Part shown: positions 24,414 through 37,669 of the stretch, piece by piece | Layout of the letters: the number at the start of each line of letters is the position of its first letter | How positions within the stretch are numbered: the stretch's first letter is position 1 | From: Hygrocybe punicea | Lineage: Eukaryota; Basidiomycota; Agaricomycetes; Agaricales; Hygrophoraceae | DNA length: 64,000 nt | Direction: 5' to 3' | NCBI GenBank assembly: GCA_963556145.1 | Contig: OY744464.1 | Coordinates: 4,898,001-4,962,000, forward strand | The notes under the pieces: model-generated | Databases searched by the model: none | What the model was told of the DNA's origin: nothing | Seen by the model: the letters and a program-made list of their open reading frames with translations, nothing else | Position numbers and translations under genes: made by a program

Positions 24414-27400
24414 TCAACCAGCCCGAGCGGCCTCTATATTGTTTGGGGAAGGCGACAAGGCGCTGTGCGAGAAGTGAGGTTCGTGGACCTCAGAGCTGGT
24501 CGGATCGGGTATTGTCGAATGCGGGGGATTGCCAAATGGCGAAAATGTAGACACGGCACTGTTGTGTGCGCCGAACCCATGAAGGGTGTTGTTGGTTCGC
24601 GGGAAAGACGACGTGTTGGTCGACAAGGGCGTACAGGAAGCATTGCCGAAGGCAGAAGAGGAAATTGCGGGAGAGAAGAAACGAGGTGGGGGAGAGCACA
24701 TGAAGGTATATGTAGGCGGGGCAGGAGACGTTAAAGTGGATTCCCGTCGCAAAAGTGATGCTCCAACATCGACAGACGACCTAGACGAAAAGGCATCAAG
24801 TGACAATGGAACACCGCTTGACTGTTGGTTGCTGTTTTGCATCTGCTGTTGCTGCAAGGACGGCCCATTACTGCTTGCACTAGTAGGCGTGCGCACTCCT
24901 AACGGATTCTTGCTGTATGATAAACGAATCCCACCACCCTTGATCAGGCCGCCTAGCGTGTTGCCGTACAGATCATTCAGGGTCTTGGTGGCAAAGTTAA
25001 CATCTTCGAACTGAATAGAGGAATTGTAAGATGAGCTTATAGTAATGTTAATCTTGACGAACCTCGACAAAACACATAGGACCATTGCTCTTTTGTCGGA
25101 AACATAATTTTCGGAATCCCGGCCGTCGCTGAAAAAGTTCACGTAGACTTTCCTCCAGGTAGTTGGGTGGATATCCAACCGGCACTGGCGATGTCGGCAA
25201 GTTACCGACATACAAAGTATTAATCTAGGAGGGTGAAAATGTCATCATAGGTTATCATGCACGATGGCGAAGACAATGCTCACAGGAGGGTTCTGATCGA
25301 CAACGTTCCTCGTGCTCGTCGAGCTCGCACCAGAAACAGGGGACGGTAACTGTGGAGATGTGTCCCCGTGGGAGGTGCTAACTGCGAGCGCAGTTCTAGG
25401 GGCCTCTGCCTCTGCCTCTGCTTCTGCCTCCGCCTCTGCCTCGCTGCTCTGAGATCCATCCACAACGCTGGAAGCACTCGAGCAGGACTGCGAAGAGGGA
25501 TTCATTTGAGAATTGTGCGGTGGGTACTGCTGATTATCACGCAGCTCGGAGGAGGGCGAATACTGATGCGTGCGAGTAGGGAAAGACGACGGATGAGTAG
25601 GCAGATCTGGGCCAGAGTGGAAAGGTGAAGAAAAAGAAGCATCTTGGTTGGACGGAGGTGATTGCCGCGAGGATGACGGAGGTCGGATTGGCGGAACGGA
25701 TGTCTTCCTCGCCGAGTCCCAAGGACCCATCATGTTCCCAAGGAAACGGTCATCCTGAGCTGCCACAGACGACTGTGTCAGTGCATGCCCCCCGAAACCG
25801 TTAGCGAGCAGGGAGCTGGCAACAGTGCCATTGTCGATCGAAGTGGTTCGGGACAAAAGCGAATTAGAGGGATGCCTCAACATGGTCTGCGGAGGAACAG
25901 AATGAAATGCATCAAAAGCGGTCAAGTTTGCCGACCTCATGCGCCCCTCTCTCTCCTTCCGTCTCCTCTCTCTCTCTCGCTCATCCTCCTCGGCACGTTC
26001 TCTCGGACCCCGGGCCCCTGCCCCAAGCCCCATTGCGTTGATAACACCAGCCTCTCTATCTCGCCTGCGCTCCCGCTCCTCTTCGTTTTCAGGAAGGCGA
26101 GAATTCTCCCTCCACTGGCCCAATCCCATCGCCCCCAGAGCACCCAGCTCTCTTTCCCTAGTACTGAGTACTTCCATACCGATAGGGCAGGTGATGCCAA
26201 CGCTTGCGATCCCGTTCATATTTACGTTCAATCCCGATGCAAGCGCCATCGATTCAGGGGGGACTATAGCAGCGCCTCCGCCACTGTTGATAATGCCAGG
26301 AAGTTGCAAAGGTAGCGGGCCAACGCCCCTCTTCGTATGCAAGTTCTTCTTCGCCATCTCCGCCTTCAAGACTGCCCCCTTTTCAATGTCCACTCTTCGG
26401 CCTTGCAATACATCCCGAGCCTCGAGAGCCTCAGAGCGTGACCTGAACTTTGCAAAACCTATGATCTGTTTCCGCGGTGGCATAGTCTGCATCGGACCGC
26501 CAGATACGAAGTGAGCACTCTCATCCTGCGGTACGGTCGCAGGCCAGGATGTCAAAGGACCATCCCGCCCGCCATCAACGACAACGCCTCCTTGGTTGAC
26601 CGTAACGAGATTATAGGGGTCGTTGGATCCCGTGTACGGTTGAGAATAATTGGGACCTAATCCGTTCGTACGCATAGACCCTGGAGGGACAGATCCACTC
26701 GCATTTCCGTAGGCAGTATATTCTTTGTTGGGGATTTTGAGCGTCGCAGCTTCGAAGCCAGCGCAAAATGTGAACATATTTTGGAATTCCCGCTCCTGTT
26801 GAGAATATGAGAACCTTGGGAAATGTAAATCACTGAAAATTATAACCTGCATATCCTCGGGGAATCCCACAACGAATATGGTTGATATTTCCTCCTGCGA
26901 GGGATTCGTAGATGCAACGCCGTTCACGTGATTAATATTGGGAGCATTGGAACCGCCAGCGCTATTACCCGAAGCATTGGTTGGAAGATGGGGTCCATAG
27001 GGCGTCTGTGACTGAATATGAACACTATTCGAGAAAGGTTGAGCAACAGACGGATGTGCGTAGCCAGTATGCTGCTGTTGGTGTGTTGAGTGAAGTTGGA
27101 GTCCTCCGATTGATTTTCCGCCAGCTTGATGCCCCTGCATCAGAGCAGCCGAAGGACCGCTGCCAAAATCTACGATTCCATAAGGCTGCTTCCGGTCACC
27201 GTTTGGTTGGCTGTTGCCGGAAAAATCAAACCCTCTGCCCTGATGGAGAGGTTCGAAAGCTTGGGATGAGTTTGGTTGAGGTTGTGATTGTGTTGACGAC
27301 AGCATGTGGGGCATGGAGCCTGAAGGAAAAACATCTGTGGCACTTGAATAAGGATGAGAGAAATTAGACGACGCATCCCGATACGGGCCACCACCAAGGG

Positions 27401-27938
27401 ATGTCGCATGATGTCGTGGACGATTGCTGTTGGGGAAAGCGGTAAAAGACGCCGAAGTCCTATAGGGTCCGACAGTACCAAAGCCAGTCATCTTTGCAGT
27501 CTGGGGCTTGTGCCCATCATTATCGGATGAATAATCTGGTGGGATGTGAATGGTATTATACATGCTCTGATTGGTATTTTGCTGGAGATGGTGGTTAAAT
27601 AAGTCAGGATTATGAGCCGATGATTTGAGAGTTGGATGGAAGTTGAAATTGTTGTCGGCAGGTGAGTCGGGACGGGTTTGAGTTTGGGTTTGAGTTTGCA
27701 TGGCTAGATGAAACGGCACTGATGGGGAACCGAAAGAGGAGTTTGATGAGGAGCCGAATGAAGCGACTGCCGGCGCCTCCGAGTCAGACGAGGAGACAGG
27801 TTCGGCGTCAGCTTGGGCGTCCAGGGAGTCGAGGAGAGACCGGTTGATGAAGTCCTCGTCCGTGTGACGAGGTAATGAAGGGAGAGGAGGGCGAGTGGAT
27901 ACGATAGAGGAAGCCAGAGTGGGCGGATTGAACAACAA
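24414..27938 (-). CDS. scw1: Whi3/Scw1-family RNA-binding protein with two RRMs
   Basis: Cytoplasmic mRNA-binding protein of the Whi3/Scw1 group (cell size, septation and cell-wall control in yeasts). A long Ser/Gln-rich N-terminus is followed by a first RRM split by an intron ([13 protein letters not shown], then [20 protein letters not shown], with a late block [20 protein letters not shown]). Then comes an Arg/Glu-rich charged stretch, an acidic [14 protein letters not shown] run near 25430, and the C-terminal RRM. That RRM carries [13 protein letters not shown] coding near 25215-25200, [16 protein letters not shown], and [20 protein letters not shown], a signature end of this family. Stop at 24414-24416. 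The start at 27938 is the first ATG. The low-complexity regions suggest condensate-type behaviour, as known for Whi3. Confidence 0.85.
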
Positions 27939-28768
27939 TGTAATAATGGTTTTATGATTGGTGGTCGGCAGGTTAGAACATCAACAGAGTACAAGCGGTG
28001 TTCAGCTGCAGATAGAAATACAGAAAGTGGAACAGGAGTGGCAAGGGAAGAGTTTAGGTTCGGGGACGTCAACGATGACGACGAGTAGAGCGACGATGTC
28101 GCGACGCGTGTGTCGAACTTGAAACTCTGCGGGTAAAATGAAGGACTGGTGATACGAGAGCAATACAGTTATAGTGGAGATGATGAAGGTGAATCGCCGA
28201 CGACGTTGCAGACGATGTGGAGAGGTGTTTTGAAGCTGTGGCGGTCGACGAGGGGCAAAGTGCGATCGAGGGGTATGTGATGGTGAAAGTCAGAAGCGGG
28301 CGGGGCCGATCCGTGCCATGCTCAAATGGTCACACCTCCCGAAATTATATTCCCACGCACAGACCAATCAACAAAACACGAAACCTAACCTTAATCGCAC
28401 GTGGCCATTTAGTCGGCATTTCCTCGGCAAGCCCGAACAATGAGAGAGAGTTGGATCTCCTCTCCGACTTCAAGAGCGCTATAGACAATAGCCATATGAA
28501 CGCCAGAAAAACAACTTGGAAGCAGAGGAAGCGAAACAAAGTCAGGAAGCCATACAACAGGGTGGACAAATTTTACCTATTTCGTCATCAATAAATAAAT
28601 TCTTAATAAGTGAATAAATGTTGCGGACGAATATCATTATGACAGAACGTAAAGCCATAGTACAGATAAACAGAGCAATATCATTATTATCTTGGGAGTC
28701 CTAAGTCGCAGGGCCGACAGTATGCATTGTATAAAAGTAAGACTAAGTCATGACTTACTGCTTGTCGG
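27939..28768. other. Upstream region of the Scw1-like gene
   Basis: About 830 bp between the Scw1-like start and the small membrane protein. A 125-codon plus-strand frame (28217-28594) has no recognisable domain and a basic, unlikely composition, so I do not call it a gene. The stretch nearest 27938 probably holds a long 5' UTR. Nothing else noticed. Confidence 0.4.
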
Positions 28769-29074
28769 CTACAACTGGACATGTCCAAACCCAATAAGCC
28801 CCAATAACCACATGATTCCAACAGCCCAAACGGCAGCTTCAAGAAACCTCCATCTTGCCCTAGAGGTAGCAACCGAGACAGAGTGCTGCGACTGGGCGTC
28901 GTAGTATGGCAACAACATTTGTTGTTGCGAGATGGGCGTGGGACCGAAGATTGTATGGGTATGTGGATGCGCGGGACCGGTGGAAGGGTATGGAGATGAG
29001 GAGTGCATCTGGCTGGACTCAGTGTCAGCATACGCGGGCGGAGGCGTATCTGGTTTGGACGTTAGAGGAGTCAT
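28769..29074 (-). CDS. Small single-pass membrane protein, Pro/Ser-rich
   Basis: A 101-residue frame. Residues 1-65 are Pro/Ser/His-rich (MTPLTSKPDTPPPAYAD, with PPPAY able to act as a PY motif). A short conserved-looking block LLPYYDAQSQHSVSVATSRA follows, then RARWRF and one hydrophobic helix (AAVWAVGIMWLLGLIGF) near the C-terminus. It sits tail-to-head 50 bp downstream of the thioesterase on the same strand. I recall small basidiomycete membrane proteins of this layout but know no function. A tail-anchored or type II topology fits. Confidence 0.6.
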   Translation of the reverse strand: MTPLTSKPDTPPPAYADTESSQMHSSSPYPSTGPAHPHTHTIFGPTPISQQQMLLPYYDAQSQHSVSVATSRARWRFLEAAVWAVGIMWLLGLIGFGHVQL

Positions 29075-29125
29075 CCGTGCTGGCTAAAGCAAATTGACAA
29101 ACTGGATTATCAAGCCCTCAAATTA

Positions 29126-30163
29126 TCACGTGACCGTTACAAAAGAATTCTCCTTCGCTACCACTATTTTCAGCCACGCCCTCAAATCATCAAGCTCCTT
29201 CTGATTTGTCGAGTGTAGAACGCCGTCGTAAGCATTGAAATTGAGACCTCCAAGATCTGGCTCAACTGCCCTCCGTAACCCCAACTGGCTTATTAGAAAG
29301 TCGGCTGAATCGCGTCCAAATTGGAATTTAACAAGGGGGTCTAGCGTGCCGTGACCCCAGAAAATGGGAACGGTCTTAGCATGTGGAGAAGCCATCTAGG
29401 GCAGAGAGATCCATCATAAGCAATTAGAGTGAAAGTGGTAAAAATTCTGGGTTCACAACATACAGACATGAAACTTTTCCTCATTGGAAGCCAACCACTC
29501 AACACAACGACGCCGCCCAGTTTATACTTGCTTGTCAAACCAGTCAACAGAGACATGGCGGCGCCCTGGCTGAATCCGCCGAGAACAATCCGGCTGGGGT
29601 CGAGGCCCGAAGTAACCTCCGTTTCAATGAGCTCGTTAAGCTGGTTAACGGTCTGCAGCATACCCTCGTCGTCTTCGGCGACGTCAAATCCAAACGAATA
29701 TATGTCAAACCTGCATTGCAACGCCACGTCAAAATTATACTAATAACGTAATTCATGTCTCCGAAGTTCGAACCGACATACCATGAAGGCATTTCCATCC
29801 CCATATTCGCCGTCACCTTTCTCGTAGGCCTGCTCCGCGTCATTCACACACAACAGAAGAAGAAAAGCGGGAACACGATGAATAATCATCAATATTGCGA
29901 AATACGGTATTCGTGGCAGTCGACGTTTGAAACTTACGAGTGAGGTAATACCCATTTGACGTGGCTGAGGCCTGGATCAACCCGGAACATGTCTGCGACG
30001 GGTTTCCAGCCATGGCCCGTGTCTCCTAAACCCTGCCAGGTAGGTTTGGAATGAAAGAGGGACGAAAGGCACAAAAAGAGTCACTTACATGGACGAAGAT
30101 GACGGTCGATGCATGGCGGGTGGTGGCAGGGACAGTGAGAAACTTCAACGGTAAAAGAGCCAT
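29126..30163 (-). CDS. Acyl-protein thioesterase 1 / lysophospholipase family serine hydrolase
   Basis: Cytosolic alpha/beta hydrolase that removes palmitate from S-acylated proteins. Exon 1 starts at 30163 (MALLPLKFLTVPATTRHAST, then VIFVHG) and splices to LGDTGHGWKPVADMFR. Later exons give YSFGFDVAEDDEGMLQTVNQ, the nucleophile elbow VLGGFSQGAAMSLLTG, VVVLSGWLP, the Asp in FWGHGTLDPLV, and the His in DGVLHSTNQKELDDLRAWLK. The chain stops at 29126. The catalytic Ser-Asp-His set is complete. Its start codon is only 102 bp from that of TRM10 on the other strand, so both share a compact bidirectional promoter. Confidence 0.92.
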
Positions 30164-30265
30164 AGAGATTTTCTAGAAGAAGTCCTTTTGAAAAGGCACT
30201 GAAGATAAAGATAATACGATGCACCGGCATCTCCCGATGCAATTCTGCTTTTTGGCGTCGTCGGG

Positions 30266-31337
30266 ATGGAGCAGACAATCCCAGAATCACATTATCTAGT
30301 TGATCTGGATTCATACCCTCCATCAGATTTCGATCCGACAACGGCACCTGTGCAATCCAAGAGTGCCCAGAAAAAGGCCCTCAAAGCCGAACGCTACGCT
30401 GCGCAGAAACTATCGCGACGAGCGCGGGAAAAGGAGGCGAAAAAGGAGAAGAAGAGGTTGTTGGCCGAGAGGCGTGAGTTAGGTGAACACCCAGAATGCC
30501 AAAGAAACTGGCGTAAAAGGACGAGAATTGACGGAAAGTCGTTTGGGGGCCGAGTTATCGTGGATCTTGCATTTGATAATATGATGAGTGACAAAGTGGG
30601 TCATGTCATATCTATTTTGCCTAGTATACCTGAGTTCATACCCTTGTGCAGGAAATCACATCACTGTGTTCGCAATTGGCTTACACTTACAGCACCAATC
30701 GTCGTGCGGCATTCCCATTCACTTTAGTCTACACATCTCTGGATGGGCGTACGTTCACGCGGCTGGAAGAGATGAACAATGCTGGGTACAAACGTTGGGC
30801 CAAAACGGAGTGGCGGCACGAGGGATATGAAAGCTTGTGGGAGGAGCAGGTTGAGGGTGGAAGCAAAGAGGACGAGGGAGAGAAGATGTGCCTTAAAAAG
30901 AACATGGTATATCTTACTGCAGACTCTGACCAGGAGTTGACAGAGCTCAAAGAGCATGAAACCTATATCTTAGGTGGCATTTGCGATCACAACCGGTACA
31001 AAGTAAGTATTGAAATCATATTTCATACGATTATAACGTCCCGCCTCAACAGAATTTGTGTTTGAATAAAGCCAATATTTCTGGCATACCCTCAGCTCGT
31101 CTCCCAATCGGCCGGTACCTAGCATCGCTACCTACACGCAAAGTCCTGACTGTTAATCAGGTATTTGAGATTTTGGTGCATTGGGTTGAGACGAGGGATT
31201 GGGAGCAGGCGCTGTATGCTGTCGTTCCTAAGCGGAAGTTTCTGGCAGGCAGTAAACATACAAACAGGGATCAAACCGGGGCAGTTGTCGAGACATACGA
31301 TGTAGCATCGGGCCACGCAGGAAACATACTTGGATAA
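30266..31337 (+). CDS. TRM10: tRNA (guanine-N1)-methyltransferase TRM10 (m1G9)
   Basis: SPOUT methyltransferase that methylates G9 of tRNAs. Exon 1 (from 30266) has an acidic N-terminus and a basic Lys/Arg-rich tRNA-binding helix (SAQKKALKAERYAAQKLSRR), then VIVDLAFDNMMSDKE across the first intron. Exon 2 gives NRRAAFPFTLVYTSLDG, MVYLTADSDQELTEL and GGICDHNRYK. Exon 3 gives ARLPIGRY, RKVLTVNQVFEILVHW and WEQALYAVVPKRK, stopping at 31337. These are the hallmark blocks of the TRM10 SPOUT fold, including the cofactor-knot region (HNRYK..ARLPI). It is convergent with NDUFAF5, whose stop lies 92 bp away. Confidence 0.94.
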
Positions 31338-31429
31338 AGAGATATTCATTCCTTCTGTCCAAAGGCCACTTCCTACGTCAGACGAGACAACAACCTAACA
31401 TCGCATTCACCAAGACCAACGCCATAATG

Positions 31430-32865
31430 TTACAAAACTTCTCGAAGACTGGTTTTCCCTGTTCCTCTTTGGAGGGGTTGGCGTTGAGTTGGGGAAGGTT
31501 TCCAACCAATCTTAGGGCAAGGATTTTAAACCAGATTCATACAAAGCATCCAACGCACCATGAAAATCACTTGGAAGGTCGCTGGAACGGTGCCATCTTC
31601 CAGGCTATGCAACGCTGAGAAAGATGTTCATCCTGGTCTTGTCGTCATTTCACATGACACACCTTTGTAAATGGAGGCGGCAGCCGCCAAAGTATCGCGA
31701 GGAATGAGTGCGCGCCTGTCAATTGTTCAATCAGAGAGCAACCGCTTTAAAAAGGTGCAGACCGTCCGACGATTGCATTACTTTCGCCCATGTCACGCAG
31801 ATCGTCCATGAGCTCATACATGCTCGGAAAAAATACCTTGATTTCATCTACATCCACAGTGAGGAGAGTGAGGCCAGCACGACCAAGAAGGTTTGAGATA
31901 TCTCGTATGTCTTTTTGTTTGAGGCGACAAATGGACGTGCAGTTCATGATGGAGACCTACTGGTCATGGGTGAAATGTGAGGTGAGATGCCACCTTCACG
32001 TTCGCATTCTGCTAGCTGAAGTGAAGTCCTTGGAAAGAGAGCAAATATCTATCATCATCAAACCGAGAGTGGTTGCGATTGTAGCACCTCAGTTCAAACA
32101 GTGTATCGCCTCCGTACATAGCGCCAAGGAAAAGACCATCCGGCTGCAATGCTTCCTTTATTTGCACAAACATGCCTGTAATATAAATTGAGAAAGTGTC
32201 AAAAGAGGCCGGCATCACTCAAACCTGGAAGGTCATTAACCCAATGTAAAGCTAGACAGGATACAATCGCTTCTTGTGAATTCTTATCAACAATGCCAAG
32301 GAGACTCTCTTCATCCCAGGGTATCCTCATAACATCCACTAATGCAAGTGAGCAGTGTGTAATTCAAAAGTTTCACGCTTACCTTCGAAATCAGAATCAT
32401 GGTCACGGTACAGAGTTTTTTCTAGACTAGTCAGATGTTGCTTTCATGCCACACGTAAGCGAACGAAGGCTTACCACTGAATTCCAACATTACAACCTTT
32501 CTTACTTGGCTCAAATCGAGAAGCTTAGAGAAATGTCCAGATCCAGACCCGAGATCTAAAATTGTATCAAACTTGCGTTTGATATCCTAACATTGACTGT
32601 AGCATCTCAAATCCAGTATACCAGATCAAAACCTCACCAGAAACCTCTCCATCATTCTATCAGCAACCTCGTCACGAACATAATCTACGGTTCTGCTTCT
32701 TCTGCCGCCATCGCGCGCTGCTGCACGATTTTTCTGGAGCTGCTTTGCTGAACGGTCAAATATTTGAAACGGACTAAGAGTGCTCGGTTTTGAGGCAAAA
32801 ATAGCTAGAGAGCGATTAGGGCGGATTGAACAGCGAGAAACGCTGGAAGAAAGCCACATGTCCAT
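31430..32865 (-). CDS. NDUFAF5-like complex I assembly methyltransferase-fold protein
   Basis: Mitochondrial class I SAM-fold protein; animal NDUFAF5 hydroxylates an arginine of NDUFS7 during complex I assembly. The N-terminus is basic and Ser-rich, as a presequence should be ([20 protein letters not shown]). It then reads [17 protein letters not shown] and [17 protein letters not shown], with motif [19 protein letters not shown]. Further exons give [76 protein letters not shown] and [15 protein letters not shown]. The last exon ends [11 protein letters not shown] with TAA at 31430-31432. All blocks lie in family order, so the gene looks intact. It is divergent from the zinc-finger gene across only 78 bp. 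Confidence 0.9.
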
Positions 32866-32943
32866 ATTCCCACGTATTTTTTTGTCCTTCTTTAAGGGCG
32901 TGGGAATTTCTCATGAACCATCTTCCTCACAACATCGTTGAAA

Positions 32944-35900
32944 ATGATAGGTAACGCGTTGGGCGCACCTCTTGCTCAATCCTCAGCGTTGACCCGAAGG
33001 CTTATCGTCGGTGACGAAGAGTATGCTTTTAATCAAGCGCGATTAAGTCAACTCCAAGCACTCCTGAACAGCTGGGTAGCCACAAATGAACAAGGTCATA
33101 TTGAATATCTTCGAATGCACGACGAAATGGCCGAACTTGTGGAAGCCGGAGAAGCTGCGAAGTACGCACACCCCTTATTTTTGACTTTCAAAACACATTA
33201 TGCTGGTCCTTGTTTGCAGAAGAGTGCTCGCAAGCCTTAGTGTCATGAGTCCAAACTCGTGGGTCTCCGCTATTTGTCACGGAGACTGAACTAATCTGCT
33301 TTTGCAGGAATTCAATTGCCGGGCGTCTTCCGTCTGCGGCCGCATTATCACACGCTCCAGATCATAGCAGTGGTAGTGCACCAATCACGGAATTACCAAG
33401 TTTTTCCCATTCATCACGCCAGGTATGTTAGGTGTGTATATCTTTTATCTGACTCAACCACCACCGCACAGGTGGATGCACAATCAATCACCCGGGTGCC
33501 ATTCGGCGGGAGATCCCAGCAACCTGAAAGGCCATGGGTCCATTATACGCCCAACGGGACGGCGCTTTCACGTGGTGTGAATCAACAACCGTTGCCAAGC
33601 AGTTCTTGTGAAGTCCCTCGGATTCAGAATCAAACCCCGCCTACCAATGAAGATCAGTTTGGCAACAACACCCAACAAGTGTTTCAATGGCAGCAGATGC
33701 AGACACACCAGGATCACCACCAGCAACAAAAAAAGTTTCAGCAACACCTTCAACTGCAGCAGCAGCAACACAATGCTACACTGTCCTCCAACCCTACTTA
33801 CAAGCGACAGAATGGTCAGTGCCGAACCACTTTTTGTTGTGGGCATGGCTTATCGTGCAAATACCCAATCGTAGTTTACCTTTCTCAGACGCAACAGAAT
33901 GGTGGTCCTCTGGTGCCACCGGCTGTCCGCCATTCAAACACGTCCAGTTTGGATGGAGCGCTTGATTATGTAGACCCACGACGGGACAACAATGAGCTTC
34001 ACACTCATATCAAGCAAGGTGCAACGCAACGCCCTTCTAAGACGGTGACAACAATTCCAAATCCGAAGCCGACAACTGTACTGGAAATGAAAAGTAGTCC
34101 CGCTCCAGGTTCTGCTATGGTCAATCGGAGCAAGGTAACCGTCTCCAACGCCGCGGAGCAACCGATGACTGCCAACGTAATCGTTCCGCCACTTTGTTCC
34201 GCCAAACCAGGATCGCGACCCGTTGCTAGTACGTCTCACTTACCGTCAATAATGCCGTCAGCTGCTACCTCTGTCGCCGCGCTGTCTACAGCAATGTCTA
34301 CCTCGATTGCCGCCGTTGCATCAACTGGTGTTACCCCTTCTCCATCCTCAAGTACCGGTCATCGTGATGCAGTCGACCTTACCCTTCTACCTCAATCACA
34401 TAACGCCCCCCATCGATCAGATGTGAGGCCAGACAATCTAGCACCATCTACAACTATTTCCAAGCAACAAGCTGCTACTTTCATTGATAGTTGGAGTAGA
34501 AGTGTTCAACCAAACTCGTATTTGAAGGTTCCCAACACGAATTATTTGTTTTACAAGGATAATGCTGGCCGCGTTCATGTTCTCGCAGCGGAGAACAAAG
34601 AAACTAACACTCCTGGTGTTCCCCCCTCGGCTACGACGACCAATTCCTTCCATATTCATAAAGACAACTTCGGCAATTATTATTACTCTAACCACCCACC
34701 GACGCCGGCACGGTTCCAGAACAATCGTTCTTACACTGCACACCCGCAACACGCTCAAATCAACGTTAACAATTCTACGCCCCATCCTAGTCTATCAATG
34801 CAGCCCATCCATTATTCTCCAACTACTGCTCCAGGCAAACCAGTATTTTACCACCATGGTCCTGCAACGGCAATGTTTACACCGCCGCATCCAAATCGGC
34901 CATCTTTTCCAAAACCCAGCCCCCGGACTCCAGCACAAGCTGACAAAACTCGGCTTGCCAAAGATATTCTACGCTCACTGGGTCCGTCGGTGGTCAAGGG
35001 GACTGGGAAACGACCACATGATGCGGCACCAGCAGAGTCAATGAGTGAAAGGGGTCTCAAGAAGCAACATTTAGAAACGGCGGATCTCGCTCTCCCGGCA
35101 GACCTGGCTGGGTCGCTCGATGCTATTGCATCTGCATCAACCCCGGTGAGGACACCTGGGGTTGACAGTCTACCTGTAATTCAACCTGACGTGCCAGACG
35201 CACAGGGTCTCGGCATAGTTGGGGGATCACATGGACAAGCAGTTGAACTTGTCCAAGCGGGGAATAGCGATGTCCAGGCAATATCCGAAGACAGGAAACA
35301 AGGCCGAAGTCTACCACCAACTACATCCTCATCCCGAAATCATCGCTCCATTTCGGCTGATCAAACGGTTTCGCATACATTTGCAGTCCTCGTTCCTCCA
35401 TGCTCCGCTCAACATGAGCCACTCGCTCAACTTCCTAATCAAGCATCAAATTTGAACCCCGCTTCTTCTATGACACCACCTTTAAATATTGCACCTTTGG
35501 AAGAAGTGATTGAGCTTAGCGACGACGCTGGTGAGAATGAGCCGACCAATCCACGTGAAGGATATTCTACACCTCCCATTCTTGCGCTGCACCAATCGCC
35601 ACCGGCCAAAAATGAGAGTTCCTCTGCACTGCCGTCGCGAGAGCCGTTGTTCTTGCCATCTCCCACGAGTTCACCTTCCCGGTTGAGCGTTGCGGGAGGG
35701 GATATCGAAGATACTGATAATCATGTAATGATTGTGGGCGACGAAGCCTCAGTGTCGAGCAATCCTGGTGAAGTTGCCGATGGAATTGATGATGTGTTGG
35801 GAGGGCACCAATCAGAAGCCCAAGTTGAATCGTCCTTTGATTCTTTGCAGTACAACAAGATAGGAAGGAAAAGGCAACAATTTTATGTCCTTGTACCTCC

Positions 35901-37381
35901 CCTTCCCGAGTGGGCAAGACAGAGACGGAACAAACGAGCCAGACGGGAGGGAGAGGGAGTGCGGAATCGACGAAGCAAACATGGGGGTGAAAATGGGACT
36001 CAGGATGTAGTTAGAGGAAGGACTCGATGGGAAGGTATGGCGCCCTCCGAGCAGGTTTGGATAACATACTGAGTTCTATAAATGAAGATTTCGGCCTCCC
36101 AGCGGAGGAGATTAGGCCTACTGGTTCGTGTTATCATTTGTGATATACCTACCCCTGAACTGGTTGTCAATCGTAGATCCTGCTGAGGCAGAGGTGCTTG
36201 AACAGACATATTTAGGGCTACGTGAACGACAGTGCAAGTGGAGAGCCTGCGGTGTTGTGTTGAACTCAACCGAACGTCTGTGCAAGCACGTCGCTCGGCA
36301 CATCGAAGTAGGGAAATCTTCGGCATGTCCTTGGAAATTTTCATTCCTTACAGTGCAAAATTAAATGACCCATAGGGCCTCGATTGTTTATGGGCACAAT
36401 GTACAAGAAGGTTTTCGGACATGTCAATAATGGAAAGACACCTCGAGAATCATGCAAAAAGCCCGATCCTTTGCGCCTTTGTCGGTGAGAATACAACTGT
36501 TTGGGCCATTCACATGCACATTAATACCCTTCATCATGTTGCGAAGATTGTGATGAAAGTTTTCGGAGACCAAGAGATTTGGTTCGACACAACGATAACC
36601 AACACAATGACAATCATGGAAGTGCGCATTTGAGACCTTTTGTAACACCGTTTAAACCAAAAGTACCGTCATCGCTGGGCCGGGTTCCTCGAATACTTCC
36701 CGCACATCTGGTTGAACCCAGATATGTACGAAACCCAGGAATACCGATTGATCGTCATGTCGTGCTGGGAGAATGGGTATGGTGCTCTGTTTTTTATGAC
36801 ATTTTTCCTGACTTTTCGCCTGTCAGGTCCTGAGAAATACTTTGGGGCCCATTGATGTTGGATCGAAAAAGTTGAATGCTGCTCCCATCTCAGGATACTA
36901 TGAGTATGATTTCCTGGTATCGAAGTCTCGCAGCCCGACAAAGCTTCCCCAACTGGACGACCTGCAGTCTGCCGCGGTTTCTTCACTCGTTCACGCTGGC
37001 GTTGTGTTTTGGGGCACCGAGGACTCACAAGACGACGACTGGGACTTGGTAGCCACCCAAGCTGAATGCGATTCGATTCCGAACCAGGATGAACTTGAGT
37101 TCCATGTAACAGAAGCCACTGTGATAGATGCCTCAAAAATGTCCCGGGAAAATGTGGATCAGGGTGCCCTTGAGTTCTGTGTACCAGAAGCTAGTTTGGC
37201 AGGTGCGACGCAGCTAATGATTCAGGGAAATGTGGAATGGAATGGTCTGGAGCTCCCTGGGTCAGAAACCACTTTGGTGGACGCAGCACCGAGAATGGTC
37301 GAGGGAAATGTTGAAGAGGACGTATGCAGCTTGTCTGTCACCGCTGAGGAGGAGGTGGTACAAATGATGTTGAGTTTATGA
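32944..37381 (+). CDS. Large C2H2 zinc-finger protein with Gln/Ser-rich region
   Basis: A probable nuclear DNA-binding protein. Exon 1 (32944 on) has a Leu-rich helix. After introns near 33160-33310 a roughly 900-residue low-complexity region follows: Gln-rich near 33690-33770, then Ser/Thr/Pro-rich, with an acidic EEVIELSDDAGENE. Introns at about 36034-36088 and 36125-36176 lead to three C2H2 fingers: CKWRACGVVLNSTERLCKHV..H, CLWAQCTRRFSDMSIMERHL..H, and CAFVDCDESFRRPRDLVRHN..H. An acidic tail ends at 37381. The finger joins each keep the C-x4-C-x12-H-x3/4-H spacing across introns. Target genes are unknown. The YR retroelement begins about 215 bp downstream. Confidence 0.8.
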
Positions 37382-37669
37382 CGGACCATTTGGTCACGAA
37401 AGATGAGGACGTTACATTACTCAGAGTAGTTCTTCGAAAGAATTCCGTAGAATTGATTCAATGCATCAGGAGATTGGCCTGGATATGAGATAGTCATATC
37501 TAACTCCGTGATAACTATAAGCGCAGCCATAAAGTTATCTAAGGATATGCTAAAGGAAGTTGCCGGTGAAAGTCCACCCTCCGATTTGTATAATGAGGAC
37601 CTCTCAGTCTCACCTCGATTGCCTGCCGTTTCACGTTCTTCATTGTCGTGCCTCCCATCAATAAATTTC

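Noticed and set aside
24231..27847. Several plus-strand frames of 60-190 codons across the Scw1-like gene
   Set aside because: They mirror the low-complexity Ser/Gln/Glu coding of the minus-strand gene and show no domain.
28217..28594. 125-codon plus-strand frame in the Scw1-like upstream region
   Set aside because: Basic, repeat-free but without any recognisable family; likely chance in 5' UTR/promoter DNA.
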